Shown here piece by piece: positions 51,671-61,887 of a stretch of 64,000 nucleotides of DNA. Positions within the stretch are counted from its first letter, which is position 1; each line of letters opens with the position of its first letter. The stretch is from an uncultured Clostridium sp. (GTDB lineage Bacteria; Bacillota; Clostridia; Clostridiales; Clostridiaceae), in contig NZ_CAMTIG010000002.1 in the NCBI RefSeq assembly GCF_947072515.1, positions 62,001 through 126,000 on the forward strand. The letters run 5' to 3'. Below the pieces are notes generated by a model. That model searched no databases and was not told the origin of the DNA. It saw nothing but the letters and a program-made list of their open reading frames with translations. The position numbers were made by a program, and so were the translations under genes.

Positions 51671-52844
51671 ATTCAATATATAAAGCAGCTATTATAATTA
51701 TTGAAATAGATCCAATAATAAGTAAAATAAAAGCTAACGACTTAAAGTTTGTCCATAAAATCCCTAAAATAGAAGCACCGATAAAGTTTCCAATAAAGAG
51801 AGAGGTATTGACAATTCCATTAACAAGACCACGAAAATTATCTTTGGCAATTTTATTTGCAATTACCGGAATAACTGTAGTTAATATATTAAATGCAGTG
51901 AAAAGAAAAAAAGTACCTAAACCAACTGTTATTAATGATTTCCCATCTAATAAAATAATAATTGAAATAAGCATACAAATACCTGATAGAAGAGTAATTC
52001 TTTTTGTATGACCACTATTTAAAAAGCGACTTGATTTTTTCATTATAACTAATGACAGTAATATAGCAGGAGTGAAGACAATCCACATTTTATCTTGACC
52101 AATTAATTTGTCTAAATATTGAGGAACTATAAAGAATCCAGCAACACCAACAAACTGTGTCATGAAGGCTATAATCAAAAAACCAATAAAAGCTTTATGA
52201 GGAACTAAATTATGTACATATTCTTTTTTTTCATTTTTATCTAAAACTATTTTTTTAGATTTTGTAGAAAGGTGTTCTTTATCATCTTTTAAAAAAATTA
52301 TTAAACTTATACCAACGATAACTAAAATAATTGATAGTAAGTACATTTCTTTAATTGACATAAAATCTCTTAGCACTGGACCAAAACCTAAAGAGATGGC
52401 AGAAAAAATACCAACAATAACGCTAACTAAGCTTATTGCTTCTATTCGTTTTTCACCTTTAATTAAGTTAGATAAAAGAGCATAACCAGCCCCAACAATA
52501 GCACCAGAACCTTGCAGTGCACGACCAAGCATAAACATATAAGCATTATTAGAAAATAATATAATTAATAGTCCAACAAGTAATAAGGATAAACCTATGA
52601 GAATAACACGCTTATTACCTAGTTTATCACCTAAATTACCAAAAGGAATTTGGAAAAGGCCCTTACTTAAACTAGTTAAACCAAGACAAATACCACCGAG
52701 GGCTAAAGTTCCATAAGTTAAACTTGCAGTATAACTAGCAATGAATGGAGTAACTATTCCTACAGCAATTTGTCTCATTCCTAAAATAAGTCCGAGGACA
52801 ATAATTAAAATAAATTCTTTTTTCGAAAAAATACCTGTTTTCAT
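51669..52844 (-). CDS. MFS transporter
   Basis: LFQIPFGNLGDKLGNKRVILIGLSLLLVG, LGRALQGSGAIVGAGYALLS. Confidence 0.9.
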   Translation of the reverse strand: MKTGIFSKKEFILIIVLGLILGMRQIAVGIVTPFIASYTASLTYGTLALGGICLGLTSLSKGLFQIPFGNLGDKLGNKRVILIGLSLLLVGLLIILFSNNAYMFMLGRALQGSGAIVGAGYALLSNLIKGEKRIEAISLVSVIVGIFSAISLGFGPVLRDFMSIKEMYLLSIILVIVGISLIIFLKDDKEHLSTKSKKIVLDKNEKKEYVHNLVPHKAFIGFLIIAFMTQFVGVAGFFIVPQYLDKLIGQDKMWIVFTPAILLSLVIMKKSSRFLNSGHTKRITLLSGICMLISIIILLDGKSLITVGLGTFFLFTAFNILTTVIPVIANKIAKDNFRGLVNGIVNTSLFIGNFIGASILGILWTNFKSLAFILLIIGSISIIIIAALYIE

Positions 52845-53025
52845 TAAAAAATCTCCTTAGTATTAATATGAATTTTGTAAAGATACAGTTATATTATATA
52901 AAGGTTATTGAAATATAGTAGGGGAAATTTTGAAAGTATACAGATTGTTAAAAAATAATTAAGTGTAGCAGTAGTAAATGAATTTACATAGAATATAGTA
53001 ACTTAATAAAAGTGATGTGAGCTAA

Positions 53026-53442
53026 ATGAAAAGTGGGTTGAAAGATTTTATTAGACATTTGAAAAAATTAATTTCTGAATCCTATATAACATCAAGATTT
53101 TTACTTTTAATAGGTGGGATTGCTTTTATTATGATAGGAATATCAGTTTTTAAATCAGATTTAGATGCAAATGGAAATTTAGCTACAATAAGAACTGCTT
53201 TTTCATCTATAATTGGGTTTGTTTTAGAGAAAACTAGTAGAAAGATGATATGTACGGAAACATCAATAATGCTTAAAAACTATTGTGTAGGTATATTGTG
53301 TATAAGTATGATTTTAATTATTGGATTATCTGTAATATTTGAAATTAATATGAATAATCCATCATTAATCCTATTTAAAAATTTACTTTTTTCAGGAATA
53401 GGCTTTCTTATAAGCTCTACAAAAGAATGTGAATATGAATAA
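53026..53442 (+). CDS. hypothetical membrane protein
   Basis: 138-aa ORF with several TM segments. Confidence 0.6.
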   Translation: MKSGLKDFIRHLKKLISESYITSRFLLLIGGIAFIMIGISVFKSDLDANGNLATIRTAFSSIIGFVLEKTSRKMICTETSIMLKNYCVGILCISMILIIGLSVIFEINMNNPSLILFKNLLFSGIGFLISSTKECEYE

Positions 53443-53585
53443 AAAAATATAGTTGTAGATTTTTCTACAACTATATTTTTATTTTATAAAAATAATACAC
53501 AAAATGGCAAAGATACAATTAATAGAAATTACACAATTATTTGTTAAAATGAAATAAAACGTTTAGAAGTAGGAGGAATGACATT

Positions 53586-54392
53586 ATGCATGAAAATAAA
53601 GAAATTAAAATTATAGATTTTAATAAAGAGGATAAGAAGATAAAATATTTAATAAACAATCAGGAAAAATGGATACAAGTGAAATTTGAAACTTTCGATA
53701 TAGTTAATAGATTGAATTATTTATTAGATGTTTTAGATGGAGATTATGGATTATTAAATGGAGTTAATGCTTTAAAGAAAGTAGATGTAGAAGTTCACTA
53801 TACAGAAAACGAAATAGAATTATTAAATGGGTTATTAGAAGAAAATAGAGATATTTTAAAGAGTAAAAAACTTGTTTTAGATAAATTATCAAATAAAAGA
53901 TATAGTAAAGATTTAGTAGGAAATATAGATAATGATGAAAAGGTAGAATTTTTAATTGATGTAGCATTAGATGAGTTTAGAGTTAAGCTTAGAAAAGCAT
54001 TGTCGTTATATAAAGATAATGAGGTTAGAGTAAAGAAATATTTTAAAATGTGTAAAGATATAAATTATTCAGAGATAAATGAGGCTGGAGAAACTCCAAA
54101 GGCAAATATAATTTTAACTGAATTATTATATAAAAATCTTAATTCTAATTTTATTGATGAAAGAATGAAAAAAAGCAATGTAGATTCAAATGATTTTTAT
54201 ATTAGATTATATACATTAATAACTGTATATTGTAGATTAAACATATTAAATGAATTTGGAAAAATTGATAAAATAAATTATGAAGTGACATCGAAAGTTC
54301 ATTCGAATTTAATCAAATTATTCAATAAAAAAACAGTAGAAAAAATTCTATTTGTAGCAATAGAGGATAAAGATTATAAATATAAAGAATAA
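53586..54392 (+). CDS. hypothetical protein
   Basis: 268-aa ORF preceded by GGAGGAATGACATT RBS; no recognised domain. Confidence 0.65.
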   Translation: MHENKEIKIIDFNKEDKKIKYLINNQEKWIQVKFETFDIVNRLNYLLDVLDGDYGLLNGVNALKKVDVEVHYTENEIELLNGLLEENRDILKSKKLVLDKLSNKRYSKDLVGNIDNDEKVEFLIDVALDEFRVKLRKALSLYKDNEVRVKKYFKMCKDINYSEINEAGETPKANIILTELLYKNLNSNFIDERMKKSNVDSNDFYIRLYTLITVYCRLNILNEFGKIDKINYEVTSKVHSNLIKLFNKKTVEKILFVAIEDKDYKYKE

Positions 54393-54418
54393 AAAAAGGG
54401 CATATGCCCTTTTTTATT
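54391..54418. terminator. terminator between convergent genes
   Basis: AAAAAAGGGCATATGCCCTTTTTT. Confidence 0.85.
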
Positions 54419-55466
54419 TATTTGCACCATCTTTTGTATCCGTTTTAGTTGGAGCAGATTCTTTATCTGTAGACTTTGGAGTAGGGTTTTGAGCTACAGA
54501 TGTGTGAGAAACTACTTTGTTTGATGGAGGGGGAGTATTATTATTTGTAGTAGTATTTTTGTTACTGCTAGAAGTACTACTATTAGCAGTAGGGGCTGGA
54601 TTAGATGGTTTAGTATTATTAGCAGTAGCATTATTGCTACTATTATTATTGTTGCTGCTATTAGTATTACTAGCATTATTAGTAGCAGGAGCAGTAGTAT
54701 TGCTGTTAGCAACATTACTATTTGTATTAGAAGGTTTGGTATCTGTAGTGCTAGTAGATAAAGTTATAACTTTAGGAGTACTAGCTACTTGAGTAACTTT
54801 AGGAGTACTAATAGCTGCTAGTGTAGAACCTGAACTTGAAGAAGCGCTTTGACTAGCACTAATACCATCTAAATTAGGTCTAGAAATTACTATGTTATAA
54901 GAATCTATAGTATTATTTGAGTTACCAGCTAAATAGTCACCTAACTGTTTAGTAAAGGAACTATTAGGATAGAAATTTTCTAGTTGTGAATAATACTTGC
55001 TAGCTGCATCTTTATTATCTGATTTTAAAGCATCTACACCTTCTTTATACAGTAATTGTGGAAAACTCTCATTAGAAATAGTTATAGCGTTTTGAATTTT
55101 AGTACTTAAGTATTTATTGTTAGTATGTAGTGAGTTTAATATTGGCAACGCTTGACCATATTCCGAATTATTTATATAATTAGCGGCTGTATTATATTGT
55201 GTAGAAATATTTTCATAATTTTTAATTGCTGTTTCCTGTGTTTCTAAAAGCTGTCGATCCGCAAAAGTTTTGCCACCTAGGTTGTCTAAATCTTGAATAG
55301 CTTTAGTTAAATCACCACTATTTAAAGCAGTCTGTGAAGCTTGAACAGCAGAAACAACTTCAGAGTCTTGATACATATAATAATATCCAATAGCAATAAT
55401 ACAACATAAAACAAAAGCTATAATAATTGCAATTTTTATAAATGAATTTGAATTCTTTTTTGTCAT
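54414..55466 (-). CDS. membrane-anchored TPR-like protein with Asn/Ser/Thr-rich C-terminal tail
   Basis: N-terminal TM, helical repeat-like ectodomain, low-complexity tail NTNSSNNNNSSNNATANNTKPSN. Confidence 0.7.
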   Translation of the reverse strand: MTKKNSNSFIKIAIIIAFVLCCIIAIGYYYMYQDSEVVSAVQASQTALNSGDLTKAIQDLDNLGGKTFADRQLLETQETAIKNYENISTQYNTAANYINNSEYGQALPILNSLHTNNKYLSTKIQNAITISNESFPQLLYKEGVDALKSDNKDAASKYYSQLENFYPNSSFTKQLGDYLAGNSNNTIDSYNIVISRPNLDGISASQSASSSSGSTLAAISTPKVTQVASTPKVITLSTSTTDTKPSNTNSNVANSNTTAPATNNASNTNSSNNNNSSNNATANNTKPSNPAPTANSSTSSSNKNTTTNNNTPPPSNKVVSHTSVAQNPTPKSTDKESAPTKTDTKDGANK

Positions 55467-55716
55467 TAATTATCCTCCCATTAATAGTGTTAATATAAAA
55501 ATCTATATATTCTAATATAATATCATAAATTTAAGTCAGTAATATTACAGAACAATAGAATAAGTGGTAATTAATATATGACTATAAATAATTTATTATT
55601 TCAAATATGAATAAAAAGAAAAATAAGTAGTTTAAATTTTAAGATAATGTTAAGAAAATTTTAACGGAATGGATGATATAATAAACAAAAAACATAATGG
55701 GATGAGGAGAATTTTA

Positions 55717-56892
55717 ATGAGAAATAAAAAGATAGTAGGGATATTGACAACGGTAGTTGTTGTAGGTAGCATATTTTTACCAACAGGTTTAGCATTTGCA
55801 GATGGGTTTAATGTAATAAGTATGGGGGCTAATTTAACGACAGAGCAAAAGGATGAAATGCTTAAATATTTTAATGCACCAAAAGGTAGCTATGAGGAGA
55901 TAAGAATAACTAATAAACAGGAAAGAGAAGAGTTAAATGGAATAATTCCAGTTGCACAAATAGGAAATAAGACTATTTCTTGCGCATATGTACAACCTAC
56001 TGAAAAGGGAGGAATAAATGTAAAAACTGCTAACCTTACATATGTAACGGCAAGTATGATAACAAATGCGCTTACAACTGCAGGTATTTATAATGCAAAT
56101 GTTATAGCAGCAGCTCCTTTTCAAGTGAGTGGTACTGGAGCATTGACAGGAGTAATGACAGGTTTTGAAAAAGCAAGTGGGGAAGAAATAAGCAGTGAGA
56201 AAAAGGAACTTGCAAATACAGAATTGAAAGTAACGACTAACATAGCAGATGATGAAAATGTTGGACAAGATAAGGCAGCAGCTATAGTAAATGGAGTAAA
56301 AGCAGAAGTAATTCAAAATGGAAATCAAAATCAGACACAAGTTGCACAAATTATAAATAATATAACTAATAATTATGGAGTGACACTTAGTAAAGAGCAA
56401 GAGGAATCATTAAATAATCTAATGCAAAAAATAAGTAAGCAAGATTATAATAAAAATGCTATGGAGAAAACTTTAGATAAAATAAAAGAACAAACAAACC
56501 AGTTATTGCAAGAGCAAGGAGAGCTAAAAGGATTTTTAAATAATTTAAAAGTTTATGCAAATAAATTTATAAATTGGGTGAAGGATTTATTTAATAGTAA
56601 AGATAAGAATATAGGTATTGTAAATGATACAAATAATGATACGACAATAGGCGAAAATGCAATAACAACAGGGAATTCAAATGCTGTAGAGGATGTAAAT
56701 ATATCAAAAGAAAATGATAATACTAAAAAAGAGGATAAAAATATTGAAAATAAAGATAGTGAAAATCAACAAACAGATATAAATAGAGAAAATGAAGATA
56801 CAGACAATACTAATAAAGATAATGGCAATATTGAGAATGTAGATAAAAATACTAATACTAATTCTAACGAAGAGGGGAATAAAGAAAATTAA
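55717..56892 (+). CDS. secreted DUF1002-like protein
   Basis: Signal peptide at MRNKKIVGILTTVVVVGSIFLPTGLAFA; IPVAQIGNKTISCAYVQPTEKGGINVKTANLTYVT; acidic/Asn-rich tail. Confidence 0.8.
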   Translation: MRNKKIVGILTTVVVVGSIFLPTGLAFADGFNVISMGANLTTEQKDEMLKYFNAPKGSYEEIRITNKQEREELNGIIPVAQIGNKTISCAYVQPTEKGGINVKTANLTYVTASMITNALTTAGIYNANVIAAAPFQVSGTGALTGVMTGFEKASGEEISSEKKELANTELKVTTNIADDENVGQDKAAAIVNGVKAEVIQNGNQNQTQVAQIINNITNNYGVTLSKEQEESLNNLMQKISKQDYNKNAMEKTLDKIKEQTNQLLQEQGELKGFLNNLKVYANKFINWVKDLFNSKDKNIGIVNDTNNDTTIGENAITTGNSNAVEDVNISKENDNTKKEDKNIENKDSENQQTDINRENEDTDNTNKDNGNIENVDKNTNTNSNEEGNKEN

Positions 56893-56898
56893 ATACTG

Positions 56899-56939
56899 AA
56901 AAAAAGCTACTTTAAAATTATTTTAAAGTAGCTTTTTTC
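56899..56939 (+). terminator. terminator after DUF1002-like gene
   Basis: AAAAAGCTACTTTAAAATTATTTTAAAGTAGCTTTTTT. Confidence 0.88.
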
Positions 56940-57111
56940 ATTAAATTGGAAAATTTAGATAAATTTTATTTATTATTTTATTAATTATAGTGCTATTGAT
57001 TATTAATATGTATATGGTATTTTAAAAGAGTAAGGAACATTACATAATGTTTGTTTTTCAATATTTAAACAATAAATTATTTAAAATAAAAAAGAAAAGA
57101 GAGTGAGTTAA

Positions 57112-59817
57112 ATGGTAGTTGGTAAAATGATTAACCTAACTATTGATGGAAAATTAGTAACGGTACCAGAAGGTACGTTAATAATTGATGCTTGCAGACA
57201 TATAGGAATAGATATTCCTGTTTTATGTGAAGATGAAAGAATGAAACCAGCAGCAAAATGTAAGTTATGTGCTGTAAAGGTTGAGTGGAGAGATGAATTA
57301 ATTCTTTCATGTTGTATGCAAGTAAAATCAGGTATGACAATATGGACAAATACGGAGGAAGTAAGAGCATTCAGAAAGGCAAGATTAGAAGAAATTCTAG
57401 AAACACATCCAGATGATTGCTTAACTTGTGAAAAAGTTGGAAATTGTACACTTCAAAATTATGCGTATGAATATGGTGTCGATAGACAAAGATATAGATA
57501 TGAGCATGAAGAAGATGGCTATAATGAAAAAGCTTATGCAATTGATAAATCTAATAAATTTTATTATTTTGATAAGAATAAGTGTATAGATTGTAGAAGA
57601 TGTACTCGTGTTTGTAGTGATTTACAAGTGCAAAATGCTATTACACCAGAAAACAGAGGATTTAAAGTTCATAGCGGAGTTCATCCATATGTACCTTTAT
57701 CAGAAACAGATTGTGTTTCATGTGGTAACTGTGTATCTGTATGTCCTACTGGAGCTTTAATGGAAAAGAAAAAAGAAAGCTTTAGAGAATGGGATGTAAA
57801 AAAAGTAAGAACTACATGTTCTTATTGTGGTGTAGGATGTCAATTTAATCTTAAAGTTGTTAAAGATAAAGTTGTTGGAGTTGAGCCATTAAATGATGGA
57901 CCAAATTCAGGACTTCTTTGCGTAAAAGGAAAATTTGGATATAAATTCTTAAATAATCCGGATAGATTAACACATCCTTTAATAAAAGAAAATGGTGAAT
58001 TTAGAAAAGCTAGTTGGGAAGAAGCGTATGCTTTAATTAAGAAAAAAGCAGATGAAATAATGGAATCAGATGGACCAGATGCATTTGCAGGGCTTTCTTC
58101 AGCAAGATGTACAAATGAAGAAAACTATTCTTTCCAAAAATTATTTAGAACAGTATTTAAAACTAACAATGTAGACCATTGTGCAAGGCTCTGACATAGT
58201 TCTACAGTTGCCGGGCTTGCAACTACATTAGGAAGTGGTTCAATGACAAATTCAATTGGAGAGATTTTAGAATCTAAGGTTATTTTTGTAATTGGATCAA
58301 ATACAACAGAAAATCACCCAGTTATAGGGGCGAAAATCAAACAGGCAGTAAAAAAAGGTGCAAAGCTTATTGTTGCAGATGCAAGAGAAATTGAACTTGT
58401 ACAACATGCAGATATTTATATTAAGCTTAAACCAGGAACAAATATTGCTTTACTTAACGGAATGTTAAATGTAATTATCACTGAAAATCTTTGTGATTTT
58501 AAATATATTGAAAAACATACAGAAGGATTTGAAGCTTTAAAAGAAAACATATTAAAGTTTACACCTGAAATGGCAGCAGAAATCTGTGGTGTTTCTGTAG
58601 AAACAATAAAAGAAGCAGCTAGACTTTATGCAAAATCTAAGCGTTCTGCTATATATTATGCTATGGGAATAACACAATTTAAAACAGGAACTTCAGGTGT
58701 TATGTCTGTTTCAAACTTAGCTATGGTTACAGGTAACCTTGGTAAAAGAGGAGCTGGAATAAACCCACTTAGAGGTCAAAATAACGTTCAAGGTTCATGT
58801 GATATGGGATGTTTACCTGAATATTATCCAGGGTATCTTCATACTGATGATAAGGACGCTATTGAAAAATTTGAAAAATTATGGAACATGGAATTAAGTC
58901 ATAAAAGAGGATTAACAGTACCATATATGCTAGAAGCACTTCATCATCATAAAGTGAAGTTTATGTATGTATTTGGAGAGAACCCTATAGTTTCAGATCC
59001 ACATACTGCTCACGTAAAAGAAGCATTTTCTAATGCAGAATTTATAGTATGTCAAGATATTTTCTTTAATGAAACTTGTGAATATGCAGATGTAATACTT
59101 CCAGCAGCAGCATTTGCTGAAAAAGATGGTACATTCACAAATACAGAAAGAAAAGTTCAAAGAGTAAGAAAAGCACTTCCTTTAAAAGGAGAATGTAAAC
59201 CAGATTGGCAAATAATATCTGAAGTTATGGAGTTATTTGGACATAAAGGATTTACTTCACCAGAAGATGTGTTTAATGAAATAAGACTAGCTAATCCAAA
59301 CTTCTATGGAATAACTTATGAAAAGCTTGAAAAAGGCGGAATACAATGGCCTTGTAAAACTTTAGATTCTGAAGGAACTGTATTTATGCATGAAAATGGA
59401 CCAGTAAGAGGAAAAGGAGTCCTTATGTATCAAGATTATAAGGAAGCTGATGAAGTAACTTCAAAAGAATATCCTTTCATTCTTACAACTGGAAGAAATT
59501 TATATCATTATCATACAAGAACAATGACAGGAAGAACTGAAGGATTAAATGAAGAATCAGGAGAGTCTTATGTAGAAATTCATCCTAATAAAGCTAAGGA
59601 ATTAGGTATAAAGGATGGAGATTTAGTTTATGTTGCTTCAAGAAGAGGTAAAGTAAAAACTAAAGCATTAGTAACAGATAAAATATTAGAAGAAGTAGTA
59701 TTTATGACATTCCACTTTGCAGCAGCAAACTGTAATGCCTTAACAAATACCGCGATGGATCCAGAATGTAATATACCAGAATTAAAGGTATGTGCTGTTA
59801 GTGTAACTAAGGCTTAA
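57112..59817 (+). CDS. fdhA: formate dehydrogenase catalytic subunit, selenocysteine-containing (UGA at 58192-58194 read as Sec)
   Basis: ORFs 57112-58194 and 58243-59817 are in the same frame and join through TGA as ...[32 protein letters not shown]; N-terminal 2Fe-2S/4Fe-4S ferredoxin domains, molybdopterin oxidoreductase C-terminus. Confidence 0.95.
58192..58224 (+). promoter_or_regulatory. bacterial SECIS-like hairpin
   Basis: TGA then 11 nt then AGTTGC-CGGGCTT-GCAACT. Confidence 0.75.
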
Positions 59818-59825
59818 TTAAAATT

Positions 59826-59865
59826 AGGATGTATCAAAGAAATTTTCTTTGAGCATCCTCTTTTT
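59826..59865 (+). terminator. hairpin after fdhA
   Basis: AGGATGTATCAAAGAAATTTTCTTTGAGCATCCT + T-rich. Confidence 0.75.
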
Positions 59866-59897
59866 GAAAAAAGAAATAATTTATAGGAGTAAATAAG

Positions 59898-60686
59898 ATG
59901 ATAAAAGAATTTGAGATAATTAAGGTCACTAGAGAAAATACTACTAGAGAGTATGACAAAGTTGTTTTAGAAGTACCATTAACTATAAAAGTTAATAATG
60001 AGGATTATATAACAATAATGTGCACACCAATTAAACTAAAAGAACTAGGAGTAGGTTTTTTATTTAATGAAGGGATTATAAAATCTAAAAGAGATATTGA
60101 AAAAATAGAGTTAATTGAAGGAGAGAGAAACATCTTTAGCATAGAATTAAAAGAAGGTTTAGATTTTAAGACTCTTTATAAAAATAGAGTAGTAACATCA
60201 GGAAGTAAGGGAAGTCTTTACTATGATGCTATGGATTTTATGAATGAAATAAAATTCAATAATAATATAAAAGTAGATAAAACAGAGATAATGGATACAA
60301 TGAAAGACTTTTTTACTCGTTCAGATATATTTGAAGAAACAGGTGGAGTGCACAGTGTTTTATTAAAATCTAAAGACTATGAGATTTTTAGAGAAGATAT
60401 AGGAAGACATAATGCTATAGATAAGGCTATAGGACATTTAATATTGAATGATTTAGATGTTAAGCAATTTATTATCTATGTTTCAGGAAGATTAAGTTCA
60501 GAAATGGTTTCAAAAATAAGTAAAGCAAAAATTTCTGTAGCTATTTCTAGAGCTTGCCCAACGAGCTTATCAGTAAATCTTGCAAGAAAAATGAATATGA
60601 CGCTTATAGGATTTTCACGTGGAAATAGATTTAATATATATTCAGGTGAAGAAAGGATTGATTTAAATGAAGATGGAGTTTTTTAA
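59898..60686 (+). CDS. fdhD: FdhD-like formate dehydrogenase accessory protein
   Basis: LKELGVGFLFNEGII, TGGVHSVLL, REDIGRHNAIDKAIG, YVSGRLSSEMVSKISKAKISVAISRACPTSLSVNLA. Confidence 0.93.
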   Translation: MIKEFEIIKVTRENTTREYDKVVLEVPLTIKVNNEDYITIMCTPIKLKELGVGFLFNEGIIKSKRDIEKIELIEGERNIFSIELKEGLDFKTLYKNRVVTSGSKGSLYYDAMDFMNEIKFNNNIKVDKTEIMDTMKDFFTRSDIFEETGGVHSVLLKSKDYEIFREDIGRHNAIDKAIGHLILNDLDVKQFIIYVSGRLSSEMVSKISKAKISVAISRACPTSLSVNLARKMNMTLIGFSRGNRFNIYSGEERIDLNEDGVF

Positions 60687-61887
60687 TTCAGTATCAGTTG
60701 AAGAAGCAAAAGGAATAATAAGAGAGGTCGGAGAGAAAAATAAAGTTTTATTTGAAGAAGTAAGCTTTTATCAAGCTACCGACAGAATTTTATATGAAGA
60801 TATAATTTCAAAGGAGAATGTTCCAAGTTTCAATAGATCAAGAGTAGATGGATATGCGGTAAAATTTAATGAAACTAATGGTTCTTCTGAAACTATGCAA
60901 ACTATATTTACGTTAAAGGATAAAGTTTTTATTGGAAAAAAACCAAGTTTTATAATCCAATCAGAAGAATGTGCTTATGTTCCAACAGGAGGAGAAGTTC
61001 CAAAAGGAGCAGATGCAGTAGTAATGATTGAAGATACAGATTCTATTATTGATGAAGAGATACTAGTAGATAAATCTGTTTCTTTAAATGAAAATATTAC
61101 TTTAGAAGGAGAAGATATAAAAATTGGAGAAGTAGTTTTAAAGAAAGGAACTAAATTAACACCTTTTTCAATTGGAGTATTATCTTCTTTAGGAATAACA
61201 AAAGTTAAAGTGTTTAAGAGACCTAGAGTAGGAATTATTTCTACAGGAGATGAAATAGTACCTATAGAAAAAGAGATTTTAAAAGAATCTGAAATTAGGG
61301 ATATAAACTCTTATGCATTAAAGGAATCATTTATTAAACTAGGATGCGAAATTTCTCATGAGGTACTAGTAAAAGATAATTATGAAGCATTAAAAAAATC
61401 AATTTTAGATACTATAGAAGATTCTGATTTTATCCTTATGTCAGGTGGAAGCTCTGTTGGTGAAAGAGATTATATGGCAAAGCTTTTAAAGGAACTTGGA
61501 GAGATTCTATTCCATGGAATAAGAATGAAGCCAGGAAAACCAGTTTTATTTGGGAAGATTAAAGAAAAAGGATTTTTTGGATTGCCTGGAAATCCAGTAT
61601 CATGTCTTTTAGCTTCTAAATTATTTGTAGAAGAATATATAAGAACTCTTACAGCAGGAGAAAAAATAGAGAGAAGTATTGATTTAAAGTTAAAAACTAA
61701 TTTACATTCAGCACCAGGAAAAACTACTTTTGTTTTAGGAAATATAGAAGGTGAATATGTAAATCCTTTATTTTTCAGATCATCTATGATAAAAACGTTA
61801 GCCACAGCAAATGGATATTTAGAAATAGATGAAAAGAATGAAGGATTATATAAAGATAGCTTAGTAAAATTCTATTTATTTGATTAG
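60667..61887 (+). CDS. moeA: molybdopterin molybdenumtransferase MoeA
   Basis: NVPSFNRSRVDGYAV, VPTGGEVPKGADAVVMIED, ISTGDEIV, LMSGGSSVGERDYM, GMKPGKP-like RMKPGKPVLFG, GLPGNPVS. Confidence 0.96.
   Translation: MKMEFFNSVSVEEAKGIIREVGEKNKVLFEEVSFYQATDRILYEDIISKENVPSFNRSRVDGYAVKFNETNGSSETMQTIFTLKDKVFIGKKPSFIIQSEECAYVPTGGEVPKGADAVVMIEDTDSIIDEEILVDKSVSLNENITLEGEDIKIGEVVLKKGTKLTPFSIGVLSSLGITKVKVFKRPRVGIISTGDEIVPIEKEILKESEIRDINSYALKESFIKLGCEISHEVLVKDNYEALKKSILDTIEDSDFILMSGGSSVGERDYMAKLLKELGEILFHGIRMKPGKPVLFGKIKEKGFFGLPGNPVSCLLASKLFVEEYIRTLTAGEKIERSIDLKLKTNLHSAPGKTTFVLGNIEGEYVNPLFFRSSMIKTLATANGYLEIDEKNEGLYKDSLVKFYLFD

Noticed and set aside
54517-54792. Plus-strand Leu/Val-rich 91-aa ORF
   Set aside because: Antisense to the N/S/T-rich repeat tail of the 54414-55466 gene; it is the complement of AAT/AGC-type triplets.
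55933-56400. 155-aa minus-strand Cys/Tyr/Ile-rich ORF
   Set aside because: Antisense shadow of the DUF1002-like gene; composition is an artefact of AT-rich codons.
58195-58242. Apparent frameshift or pseudogene break in formate dehydrogenase
   Set aside because: The two ORFs are in the same frame and separated only by a UGA at the Sec position with a SECIS-like hairpin; selenocysteine recoding explains it.
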